5,466 bases of DNA. Source: a bacterium. GTDB lineage: Bacteria; Krumholzibacteriota; Krumholzibacteriia; LZORAL124-64-63. The translations under genes were made by a program, and so were the position numbers. The DNA lies in contig JAUVBS010000169.1 in the NCBI GenBank assembly GCA_030591105.1, positions 1 to 5,466 of the forward strand. The letters run 5' to 3'. This document shows positions 1 through 5,447 of the stretch, piece by piece; within the stretch, counting starts at the first letter, position 1; the number at the start of each line of letters is the position of its first letter. The notes beneath the pieces were generated by a model that saw only the letters and a list, made by a program, of their open reading frames with translations, did no database searches and had not been told where the DNA came from.

Positions 1-182
1 AGGACTGCAACGTCACACTCACCGTGAAAATGGGCGGCATGGATATCCGGGTGCCGGATGATGTCGAGATCCAAGGCGTCGCGGACGACGGTCACGGGTT
101 GCGGCACGCAGATGTCGAGATCCAGCGGCCGGTCTTGACCTTCGAGATCAAAGAAAAGATGGGCGGGATCGAAGTGCGTTGA
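1..182 (+). CDS. 3' end of a LiaF/YvqF-like envelope protein (partial)
   Basis: Only the last 59 complete codons are present, read from base 3 to the TGA at 180-182, which is followed at once by an in-frame TAG. The visible protein has two glycine-glycine beta units, VKMGGMDIRVPDDVEI near the left edge and KEKMGGIEVR at the very C-terminus, separated by a polar, histidine-containing strand region. Alternating hydrophobic residues and a repeated MGG-hydrophobic-x-hydrophobic-R pattern are typical of the C-terminal domain of LiaF/YvqF proteins and their DUF1707/DUF2154 relatives. In the Bacillus Lia system that domain is a regulatory beta-helix-like unit attached to a membrane-spanning N-terminus. 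The membrane part would lie left of the window and cannot be checked. The family call is recognition by eye of a short stretch; another right-handed beta repeat protein is possible. No terminator hairpin is visible after the stop. Confidence 0.55.
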   Translation, partial: DCNVTLTVKMGGMDIRVPDDVEIQGVADDGHGLRHADVEIQRPVLTFEIKEKMGGIEVR

Positions 183-225
183 TAGTGCTTTGAGCGGAAT
201 TTTTGTTATATTCATACTCATTTGC

Positions 226-254
226 TTGATCTAATCTCATATATGTGGTAAACT
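226..254 (+). promoter_or_regulatory. Extended -10 sigma70-type promoter for the small peptide gene
   Basis: The -35-like TTGATC at 226-231 is separated by exactly 17 bases from the -10-like TAAACT at 249-254. A TGG at 246-248 gives an extended -10. Each hexamer matches the consensus at four of six positions. The site lies in an AT-rich strip (about 195-265, roughly a quarter G+C) inside otherwise G+C-rich DNA. Transcription would start near base 261, giving a leader of about 60 bases before the ATG at 320. No experimental support; the AT-rich background raises the chance of fortuitous matches. Confidence 0.45.
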
Positions 255-279
255 ACATTATGAAACATCAATATAGGCG

Positions 280-298
280 TCGTGGAAATCGACCACGA
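280..298 (+). other. Small hairpin in the leader of the peptide gene
   Basis: TCGTGG at 280-285 pairs with CCACGA at 293-298 around a seven-base loop (286-292); one further G-U pair (279/299) is possible. It lies between the predicted transcription start and the Shine-Dalgarno AGGAG at 305-309, six bases upstream of that site. It could stabilise the leader RNA or tune translation. No U-run follows, so it is not a terminator. A six-pair stem is short and could be chance. Confidence 0.25.
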
Positions 299-319
299 TT
301 CTCCAGGAGCAAGATACCC

Positions 320-484
320 ATGCTAGAGTTATCTGCAAAGAGACCCTACAGCAAACCTGCCTTAACCAGCGGCAAGGTGGCGCTAGGTGTGTTCGGTGAT
401 TATAGCCAGAGCAGAAAAGATCCGAGGCTTTGCTCGCTGCCGACTCTGATCAATGTCGAACTGAGCAAAGGCATCGATCTCTAG
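320..484 (+). CDS. 54-residue peptide with lasso/RiPP-type leader motif (orphan precursor candidate)
   Basis: The start ATG at 320 is chosen because AGGAG (305-309) sits ten bases before it. The earlier in-frame ATGs at 245 and 260 have no ribosome-binding site, and 245 lies inside the predicted promoter. Residues 7-24 read KRPYSKPALTSGKVALGV. The Y10-x-x-P13-x-L15 element, followed by Gly18 and spaced hydrophobic residues, resembles the leader motif (YxxPxL...G) that PqqD-like recognition elements bind in lasso-peptide precursors and in many orphan short peptides of the form Y-x-K-P-x-L-x-x-G-x-V. The usual threonine just before the core is missing. If Gly26 were core residue 1, Asp34 would be residue 9, a spacing compatible with a lasso ring, but the remaining tail (to Leu54, with a single Cys38) would be long. 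G+C is about 51%, lower than the flanking genes. No cyclase, protease or recognition protein is in the window. The gene is likely real; the RiPP role is a hypothesis. Confidence 0.55.
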   Translation: MLELSAKRPYSKPALTSGKVALGVFGDYSQSRKDPRLCSLPTLINVELSKGIDL

Positions 485-718
485 AAGTTACTGGCCACCC
501 GTTTGAGCTGCGGTATACCGCTGGGCGCCGCGGAATGTATACCCTGTATTTCTCTCGCTCCCTGCTATCCCACCATCATCTTTCAATGTCATCTCGGCTC
601 AGTCCTCGTGTTCGTGGGCAGCCCGAATCACGGCAGATTTTTTCGAACATCTACCACCGGATTTCCGTATCTGACTCAGTCGCAATTGGGGTCCCCGGCG
701 CGTGAGAGGAGTAGCGCG
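485..718. other. Gene-free stretch with a 12-base palindrome and a GTATACC direct repeat
   Basis: This 234-base gap between the peptide gene and the exported propeller gene shows no convincing protein, hairpin terminator or strong promoter. It holds a perfect 12-base palindrome, GCGGTATACCGC, at 510-521. Its GTATACC (513-519) recurs in direct orientation at 537-543, so the copies start 24 bases apart. This could be an operator for a dimeric regulator of the downstream gene. One 12-base palindrome is about what chance gives per 5 kb, so the direct repeat is the only mildly supportive point. Open frames across the gap have neither ribosome-binding sites nor recognisable sequence. Confidence 0.3.
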
Positions 719-2602
719 ATGAAGAGATTCTCCGTCCTGCGGTCCGGTTCGGTCATCGTCCTGTTTTGCAGTCTTGCGTTGTCGAGCCAGCCGACTCCGA
801 TTCTGGCCGAGATCATCGATTTCGAGTCGGGAGGCTGGGTTCTCTACGACGCCGAGATCATCGAGCATATGGATCGCCAGTGTCTGATCGGTTCGGCCTT
901 CTTGCCACATATCGCGTTTACCAACGGGATCATCGAGTACGATCTGGCGGTCGACGGATCGCGCAGCTATCCGGGAATCAGTTTTCGCGCCGAATCTCAA
1001 TTCGCATACGAGAATTTCTACTGCCGTCCTCATGTTTCCGGGCGTCCGGATGCATTGCAATACACGGCCGTATTCAACGGTGTCGCCGGCTGGCAGCTCT
1101 ATAACGGACCCGGTTTTACTGCCGCGGCCGAGATTCCGTCCGGCGAGTGGATTCACGTCAGGTTGGAGATCAAGGATCAGCGGGCACGGGTCTTTTTTGG
1201 TGATGGCGAGCAGCCAGCGCTGGTCATCAACGATCTCAAACATATTGCCGCCGCCGGGCCCATCGGCATCAAGTCGGCCAAGAACAAGTCGGCTTGTTTC
1301 TCCAATTTCAGCGTCACGAAAACCGACGAGATCGACCTGGGTCCCGCTGCTAACCCGGTCTTCTCGCGAGGACTGGTCACCGAGTGGGAATTGTCGCAGC
1401 CGCTGCGCGCCACCGATGTCGACGCGGAGGACTACCCCGACGCCGACTTGGCCGCCCAGATACAGTGGCAGCGGGTCACGGCCGAACCGAACGGGTTGCT
1501 GGACATCGCGCGTCAGGTACCCCGCAGCCTCAACGGAGAGGCCGATCTGGTGTTCGCCCGCGTGTTCCTCGAAGCGGAGGCGGACGAGGTCCGTCGCTTC
1601 TCGTTCGGGTACAGTGATATTGCCGCCGTGTTTCTCAACGGACAGCTACTGTTTACCGGCAACAGCACCTACCGCTCGCGCGATGAGACTTTCAGCGGCA
1701 TCGTCGGTCTGAACGACACGCTCCACCTTTCACTGCGCCAGGGCCGTAACGAACTTCTATTCGCCGTCGTCGAAATCTTTGGCGGTTGGGGGCTGATGGG
1801 GCAGGACAATAGTGACGATTTCCTTCACGCGCGGCTGACCCGACTTTGGGAGTTCGATACCGGCAACCGTCTACCGGAATCCGTCGTCTACGACGCCAAC
1901 CGGGAGATCCTGTATGTGACCAATAATTTCCGGGGCGGCGACGAATACATCTCGCGGGTTTCGGTCAGCGGAGAGGTGATCGACAAGGAGTGGGTCACCG
2001 GTCTGAATCGTCCGACCGGAATGGCCATCTGGGACGACCGCCTCTGGGTCGTCGACCGGCAGCATCTGGTGGAGATCGATCTAGCAGAGGGTACGATCCG
2101 CGAGCGTCATCTTATTCCCGATCCCGAAATGCCCAACGACGTGGCCTTCGACGACGCCGGCGTAGCTTACGTCACCGACACGCGGGGCAGTCGGATCTAC
2201 TGTTTCGAGGCTGGAGAATTCACGGTCTGGTTGGCGGGCGACGAAGTCGATCGGCCCAACGGGATCCTTGTCGATGGCGATCGGCTGCTCTTTGGTAACG
2301 GCGCAGACGGCTGCCTGAAGTCGGCCGACCGGCAAGAGAAGGCGGTCCGCGTTATCGCTTGTTTCGGTGACGACTCCAACGTGGATGGTCTGTGTCAAGC
2401 CGGCGACGACGGCTATATCGTTTCGGTATTCAAAGGGCGCATGTACCACGTCACCGATACGGGTGAAGTGACCGAACTGCTCAACACGACAGCCTCGGGT
2501 TTCTTCTGCGCCGATATCGAATACGTCCGCGACAAAAAGTTGATCATCGTGCCGGGTCTATTCGACAATCGGCTGGCCGCCTACCGCTTCGAGGGGCTGT
2601 AG
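719..2602 (+). CDS. Exported protein: two beta-sandwich modules plus SMP-30/gluconolactonase-like beta-propeller
   Basis: 627 residues. The ATG at 719 follows AGGAG (707-711) by seven bases and begins a clear signal peptide (basic MKRFSVLR, hydrophobic 12-22, likely cut after Ala30 in PILA/E). The frame stays open upstream to 503, but that part lacks a ribosome site and would bury the signal. Residues 31-200 look like a laminin-G/DUF1080-type jelly roll (FESGGW start, GEWIHVRLEIKD, ending FSNFSV). Residues 218-372 form a second sandwich resembling galactose-binding folds (VFLNGQLLFTGNSTYRSRD, LRQGRNELLFAV). Residues 375-627 match an SMP-30/gluconolactonase/NHL propeller: E387 (LPESVVYD), N473 (MPNDVAFD), N514 (RPNGILVD) and D556 (NVDGL) correspond to the family's divalent-metal and substrate ligands. 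A role in hydrolysing sugar lactones or related esters outside the cytoplasm is inferred; substrate unknown. It could instead be a non-enzymatic NHL-type binding propeller. It stands apart from both plus-strand neighbours and converges with the carboxypeptidase gene. Confidence 0.9.
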   Translation: MKRFSVLRSGSVIVLFCSLALSSQPTPILAEIIDFESGGWVLYDAEIIEHMDRQCLIGSAFLPHIAFTNGIIEYDLAVDGSRSYPGISFRAESQFAYENFYCRPHVSGRPDALQYTAVFNGVAGWQLYNGPGFTAAAEIPSGEWIHVRLEIKDQRARVFFGDGEQPALVINDLKHIAAAGPIGIKSAKNKSACFSNFSVTKTDEIDLGPAANPVFSRGLVTEWELSQPLRATDVDAEDYPDADLAAQIQWQRVTAEPNGLLDIARQVPRSLNGEADLVFARVFLEAEADEVRRFSFGYSDIAAVFLNGQLLFTGNSTYRSRDETFSGIVGLNDTLHLSLRQGRNELLFAVVEIFGGWGLMGQDNSDDFLHARLTRLWEFDTGNRLPESVVYDANREILYVTNNFRGGDEYISRVSVSGEVIDKEWVTGLNRPTGMAIWDDRLWVVDRQHLVEIDLAEGTIRERHLIPDPEMPNDVAFDDAGVAYVTDTRGSRIYCFEAGEFTVWLAGDEVDRPNGILVDGDRLLFGNGADGCLKSADRQEKAVRVIACFGDDSNVDGLCQAGDDGYIVSVFKGRMYHVTDTGEVTELLNTTASGFFCADIEYVRDKKLIIVPGLFDNRLAAYRFEGL

Positions 2603-2645
2603 CCCGGATCATTCACGAATCACCCTGGCCAGGGGGCGACCCGGT
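2603..2645. terminator. Convergent intergenic gap with CCCTGGCCAGGG palindrome, possible bidirectional terminator
   Basis: Only 43 bases separate the two convergent stop codons. A perfect 12-base palindrome at 2623-2634 could form a short G+C-rich hairpin (four pairs around GGCC) on either strand. There is no T-run on either side, so it is not a typical intrinsic terminator. The call rests mainly on its position. Confidence 0.2.
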
Positions 2646-4247
2646 TCAGTTCACGAGCACCAGCCGCGCCACTTGCTGGTGGCCGCCGGCTCGCGCCCGC
2701 AGCAGATAGACCCCGTCCGGGAGTCGGCCGGGTAGACGCAACATATGTTCGCGGTCCGCGGCGAGATCCCGCCCCAGAACCGCCACCCGGTGTCCGCTCA
2801 CATCGAACAGTTCGACCTGAGCGGGTCGTAGACCACTCGGGAGCGACAGCTTCACCGTTTGCCCGCAGCGGACGGGGTTCGCGATACGCAGCCACACCTG
2901 GGCGGCAGTATCACCATCGATTTCGCCAACCGCTGTTGTCTCGGGCTCGAGGGCGAAATCCGCCGTGGTCCAGCCCGAAGTGCTTACCGTCACGGTCCTC
3001 GTTTGCGATACGTAATTACGCTGGCTCACCGCGACGGTGTAAGAGCCGGGTAAGGTCAAGCGGTGGTATTGCCCGAACCGCGACTCGGTCAGCCGCGGTC
3101 CGACCTCGGGTGCGTGCATTTCCGCGAGCTGCACCTCGGCCTGCAACGGTTCGCCCGTGCCAGCATCGGTGACGAATCCCTTGATCCCGGGCCCCGCAAG
3201 TGTGCGGTCCAGGAGGTAGGTACTACCCCGGGCCACGCGCGCCGCGACGGTATCGACCGTCGCCCCGCTCCACCAGCACTGCTGCGAGATCTCCATGACG
3301 AAGGTGAGGCTGCCGGTTTTTCCGTAGATCCAGCATTGCTCCTTCGGCAGCGTGTCGTAGGCGTAGATGCTGTGGTAGTAATTGCCGTTTTCGGTCAGGG
3401 TGTTGTCGGCCCACTCTTCGGCCAGTTCCCGGGCGATGGGCTCGTCGGGACTCAGGCCCCAGCCGTGCTGACTCATCCAGGGCCAGAAGATGTAGTTCGT
3501 CCAGCTGATGGTCACCGGCGAGTGGTAGTCGATGACGAGTACGGGCCTTTCCGCGACGACGAAGTTGCGCAGGGCGACGATCTCCGGTTCGGACCAGGGG
3601 TAGGGCCCCTTGTATTTCTGTGAAGCGGGGTCTGTCTGGTCGTACTCTCCCCAGAACCAATCCCAATTGCGATTGAGGTCGACGCCGTCAGCGGGGAAGT
3701 CCGTCTCGTCGTTCTCGTTGTTGTCCCGGAGTGTCTTGCGCCAGTCGGCCCAGCTCGGTGCGCCGCTGAAGACGTAGCCGTGGCCGTCCGGGTTCAGCAC
3801 CGGGATGAAGTACAATTCCAGACCGTCGACTCGTGCCGTGACTACCGGATCGGTGCCGTAGCCTTCTAGCAATGTGTTCATGGCCATCATGATCGCGCCC
3901 GTGCCGTTGCACTCGTTGGCGTGCTGGGCCGCGTGGAAAACGACGCGCGGTTGCGGCTCGAACTGCCAGGCATTGTCCGAGATGCGGGCGACGGGAATGG
4001 TCGCACCTTCGCCGCTGAGCCCCAACGGCCACTGGTGGAAAATGTCGGGATACTCGGTCTCCCAGGTGTCGAACGTGGACCGGATATCGTCCAGCCGCCA
4101 GTAGCGGGGATCGGGTTCCTGCGCCAAGGCGGGACGGACCATCGTCAGCGCCAGAAATAGTGCTAGAAATGCGGTCAAGAATGCCATCAGAGGGGAAACC
4201 ACCGCTGGTAGCCGAGATCCCGACCTCGCGCGGATCCTGGTTCGCAT
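2646..4247 (-). CDS. Secreted M14 zinc carboxypeptidase with regulatory-like domain and FlgD/T9SS-like C-terminal tail
   Basis: 533 residues, start ATG at 4247-4245 with AGGA (4260-4257) nine bases upstream. Residues 1-42 form a signal peptide (arginine-rich start, hydrophobic 19-36, ending ALA/Q). The next in-frame Met (21) has no ribosome site and would remove the positive charges. The catalytic domain starts near residue 48 with no propeptide. Zinc ligands are H109 and E112 (QHANE) and H242 (DYHSP). R170 (DWRKT) and N192-R193 (DLNRNW) match the substrate-anchoring Arg127, Asn144 and Arg145 of carboxypeptidase A, and E319 (TFVMEIS) is the general base. NPDG at 152-155 and SEPE at 219-222 are further family signatures. 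Residues 354-433 resemble a carboxypeptidase regulatory-like beta domain. Residues 450-533 form a FlgD Ig-like / type IX-style tail (VELFDVSGHRV, DGVYLLRARA). The enzyme should remove C-terminal residues from peptides outside the cell or at its surface. Specificity is not readable: Q304 sits at the specificity position. C113, C305 and C324 are the notable extra cysteines. Confidence 0.95.
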   Translation of the reverse strand: MRTRIRARSGSRLPAVVSPLMAFLTAFLALFLALTMVRPALAQEPDPRYWRLDDIRSTFDTWETEYPDIFHQWPLGLSGEGATIPVARISDNAWQFEPQPRVVFHAAQHANECNGTGAIMMAMNTLLEGYGTDPVVTARVDGLELYFIPVLNPDGHGYVFSGAPSWADWRKTLRDNNENDETDFPADGVDLNRNWDWFWGEYDQTDPASQKYKGPYPWSEPEIVALRNFVVAERPVLVIDYHSPVTISWTNYIFWPWMSQHGWGLSPDEPIARELAEEWADNTLTENGNYYHSIYAYDTLPKEQCWIYGKTGSLTFVMEISQQCWWSGATVDTVAARVARGSTYLLDRTLAGPGIKGFVTDAGTGEPLQAEVQLAEMHAPEVGPRLTESRFGQYHRLTLPGSYTVAVSQRNYVSQTRTVTVSTSGWTTADFALEPETTAVGEIDGDTAAQVWLRIANPVRCGQTVKLSLPSGLRPAQVELFDVSGHRVAVLGRDLAADREHMLRLPGRLPDGVYLLRARAGGHQQVARLVLVN

Positions 4248-4298
4248 CGATATCGATCCTGGGTTCGCTGTGAGTACAGAAGGTGCTCGAGAGTGCTA

Positions 4299-4328
4299 AT
4301 TATAGCATGTTGCGGCGGGCGAGGCCAA
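4299..4328 (-). promoter_or_regulatory. Strong extended -10 promoter for the M14 carboxypeptidase gene
   Basis: On the minus strand a perfect TATAAT (4304-4299) is preceded by TGC (4307-4305), an extended -10. TTGGCC (4328-4323, four of six matches) lies 18 bases further upstream. Transcription would start near 4292, giving a leader of about 45 bases before the ATG at 4247. The promoter begins eight bases past the stop of the upstream gene, so the peptidase can be expressed independently. TGCTA (4294-4298) and TAGCA (4303-4307) form a short inverted repeat that covers the -10. Confidence 0.65.
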
Positions 4329-4335
4329 CTTCGAC

Positions 4336-5184
4336 TCAGTCGTCCGCCGGTACCAGTTCGAACAGGTTGACCATGGGCACGTAGGTTGCGTCCAGTCGAT
4401 CGGCATACGGCCCGAGTGCGTTGGCCATGGGCTCCGGCATGTCGATCTGCCACGGTACGTAGCTGCGATCGTCACTCATCCGCTCGAGTTCAGTCTCGAT
4501 CCGGGCTCGCCACGCCTTTTCATCCGCGGTGGCCTCTTCGCCAATGCCCTGCGCCTGCCGCCTCAGCATCCGACGCAGATCACGGCGCACCTGCCGGTAG
4601 CCGCCCTGCCCATCGTCGTCGTCGCCTTCCTCGCTGACGGTTATGAATGTGCCGCGACCACCTATTTGGATGTCGGCGCCGCCGTCGGGCCCGTCGGCCG
4701 GCGAGTGGTCCAGTAGTGCGTAATAGGCGAGGCAGTAGATGTAGGTGTACTCGCCGATCCCCATGCCGACATCGACCAGTGTCCGGTTACGCGCCTCCAG
4801 CAAGCGGCCGATATCGGTACCGACGCCGACGCCAGCCTTGATCTTGTTCACGATCGCGCGCACGCCCTTGCTGTGGTTGTCCTCGTCTTCGATCCGGGCG
4901 ATGGCAGTGGCGATGCCGGTTCTGGCCTCGGTCGTCGCCTCCCGGACGGTGAGGAAGGCTTCGATACGATCGGCGGTGACGACGCCGAAGGCTGGCAACT
5001 CGTAGTCGTCGGCCGCGCCGTAACGTTCGACGAGGATCTCTTCGGTTTTCCCGGCTTGCTTGAAACTGCTGGCGACATCCTTCAAGAGCAGCCCGACGCC
5101 GCCGCCGACGAGGAGCCCGGCTACGATGATCACGCCGCAACCGATGCCGCAACCTACCAATACCTTCTGACCGGTCTTAGCCAT
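4336..5184 (-). CDS. Membrane-anchored protein of unknown function, 282 residues
   Basis: The ATG at 5184-5182 is preceded by AGAGGA (5194-5189), and the first residues (MAKTGQK) are a normal cytoplasmic tag before a membrane segment. The frame is open to 5271 only through the tandem repeat and lacks another good start. Residues 8-34 form one glycine-rich hydrophobic helix (GCGIGCG then GLLVGGGVGLLL), probably a signal anchor with the rest outside the membrane. Residues 68-85 (VVTADRIEAFLTVREATT) look like an amphipathic helix pair. Residues 140-158 (GMGIGEYTYIYCLAYYALL) form a second, less hydrophobic aromatic segment that resembles helices of uncharacterised anchored proteins in related bacteria. 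An acidic loop (EEGDDDD, 185-191) is followed by an arginine-rich helix (197-209, RQVRRDLRRMLRR). I do not recognise a named family, and no catalytic motif is evident. It lies upstream of, and parallel to, the peptidase gene, separated by 88 bases that hold that gene's own promoter. Confidence 0.8.
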   Translation of the reverse strand: MAKTGQKVLVGCGIGCGVIIVAGLLVGGGVGLLLKDVASSFKQAGKTEEILVERYGAADDYELPAFGVVTADRIEAFLTVREATTEARTGIATAIARIEDEDNHSKGVRAIVNKIKAGVGVGTDIGRLLEARNRTLVDVGMGIGEYTYIYCLAYYALLDHSPADGPDGGADIQIGGRGTFITVSEEGDDDDGQGGYRQVRRDLRRMLRRQAQGIGEEATADEKAWRARIETELERMSDDRSYVPWQIDMPEPMANALGPYADRLDATYVPMVNLFELVPADD

Positions 5185-5223
5185 GGTGTCCTCTTTTGCC
5201 TCGGGTTCGTGTGCCGGGTCGGT

Positions 5224-5273
5224 CCAGGCCACGCCAGCCACGCCAGGCCACGCCAGGCCACGCCAGGCCACGC
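5224..5273 (-). repeat. Tandem repeat: five copies of a 10-base unit in the leader of the membrane-protein gene
   Basis: On the plus strand the unit CCAGGCCACG occurs at 5224-5233, 5243-5252, 5253-5262 and 5263-5272. A shortened nine-base copy, CCAGCCACG, lies at 5234-5242. The array lies 40-90 bases before the ATG at 5184 on the minus strand, where it reads as GCGTGGCCTG units. The three downstream copies are identical, implying recent slippage or homogenisation. The period is close to one DNA turn, so copies would face the same side of the helix. It may bind a protein, or change leader length as copy number varies. No coding role is supported. Confidence 0.9.
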
Positions 5274-5371
5274 TACAGTGGACACCCTACACTAGATCGG
5301 TGGGAAATGTTCAGGGAATCGTGGCAGGAGCGTTTTGTCGGCACCACGTTTCGGTCTCGGGGATTTTGTTC

Positions 5372-5377
5372 TATACT
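5372..5377 (+). promoter_or_regulatory. Possible -10 element facing the right edge
   Basis: TATACT matches the -10 consensus at five of six positions and lies in the region between the minus-strand membrane gene and whatever lies to the right. No acceptable -35 hexamer is found 16-18 bases upstream. It is the best plus-strand promoter hint in 5274-5466. The rest of that stretch shows no gene, RNA or repeat that I can support; a second -10-like TAAAAT at 5414-5419 also lacks a -35. Confidence 0.25.
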
Positions 5378-5447
5378 ATGGCGGGTGCAACGGGAAAATA
5401 TCATCACGATTTGTAAAATTACAGATCAGGACGGGGGAGCGGATTCG

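Noticed and set aside
245..319. Upstream extension of the small peptide to ATG 245 or 260 (79 or 74 residues)
   Set aside because: Neither ATG has a ribosome-binding site, the first lies within the predicted promoter, and the added residues are an arginine-rich run with no leader-like character. AGGAG supports the ATG at 320.
430..705. 91-residue plus-strand open frame overlapping the peptide gene and the gap
   Set aside because: No ribosome-binding site, overlaps the 3' end of the better-supported peptide gene, and the translation shows no recognisable or compositionally sensible protein.
503..718. 72-residue N-terminal extension of the exported propeller protein
   Set aside because: It would place a signal peptide in the middle of the protein. 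The ATG at 719 has a strong AGGAG seven bases upstream and begins a textbook signal sequence.
599..1243. 214-residue minus-strand open frame inside the propeller gene
   Set aside because: It is antisense to a confidently identified coding region; the length is explained by the G+C-rich codon pattern of the real gene.
3063..3623. 186-residue plus-strand open frame inside the carboxypeptidase gene
   Set aside because: Mirror frame of the M14 catalytic domain, whose motifs are all intact on the minus strand.
4246..4257. Perfect 12-base palindrome ATCGATATCGAT overlapping the carboxypeptidase start codon
   Set aside because: It is two adjacent ATCGAT words; about one 12-base palindrome is expected by chance in a window this size, and the position between ribosome site and start does not suggest an operator.
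5137..5184. Lipoprotein reading of the membrane protein (L-V-G-C at residues 9-12)
   Set aside because: The hydrophobic stretch before Cys12 is only about three residues, too short for a lipoprotein signal, and the helix continues past the cysteine as a full membrane span.
5185..5271. 29-residue N-terminal extension of the membrane protein from a GTG at 5271
   Set aside because: The extension is a translation of the 10-base tandem repeat. The ATG at 5184 has a good AGAGGA site and gives a normal signal anchor.
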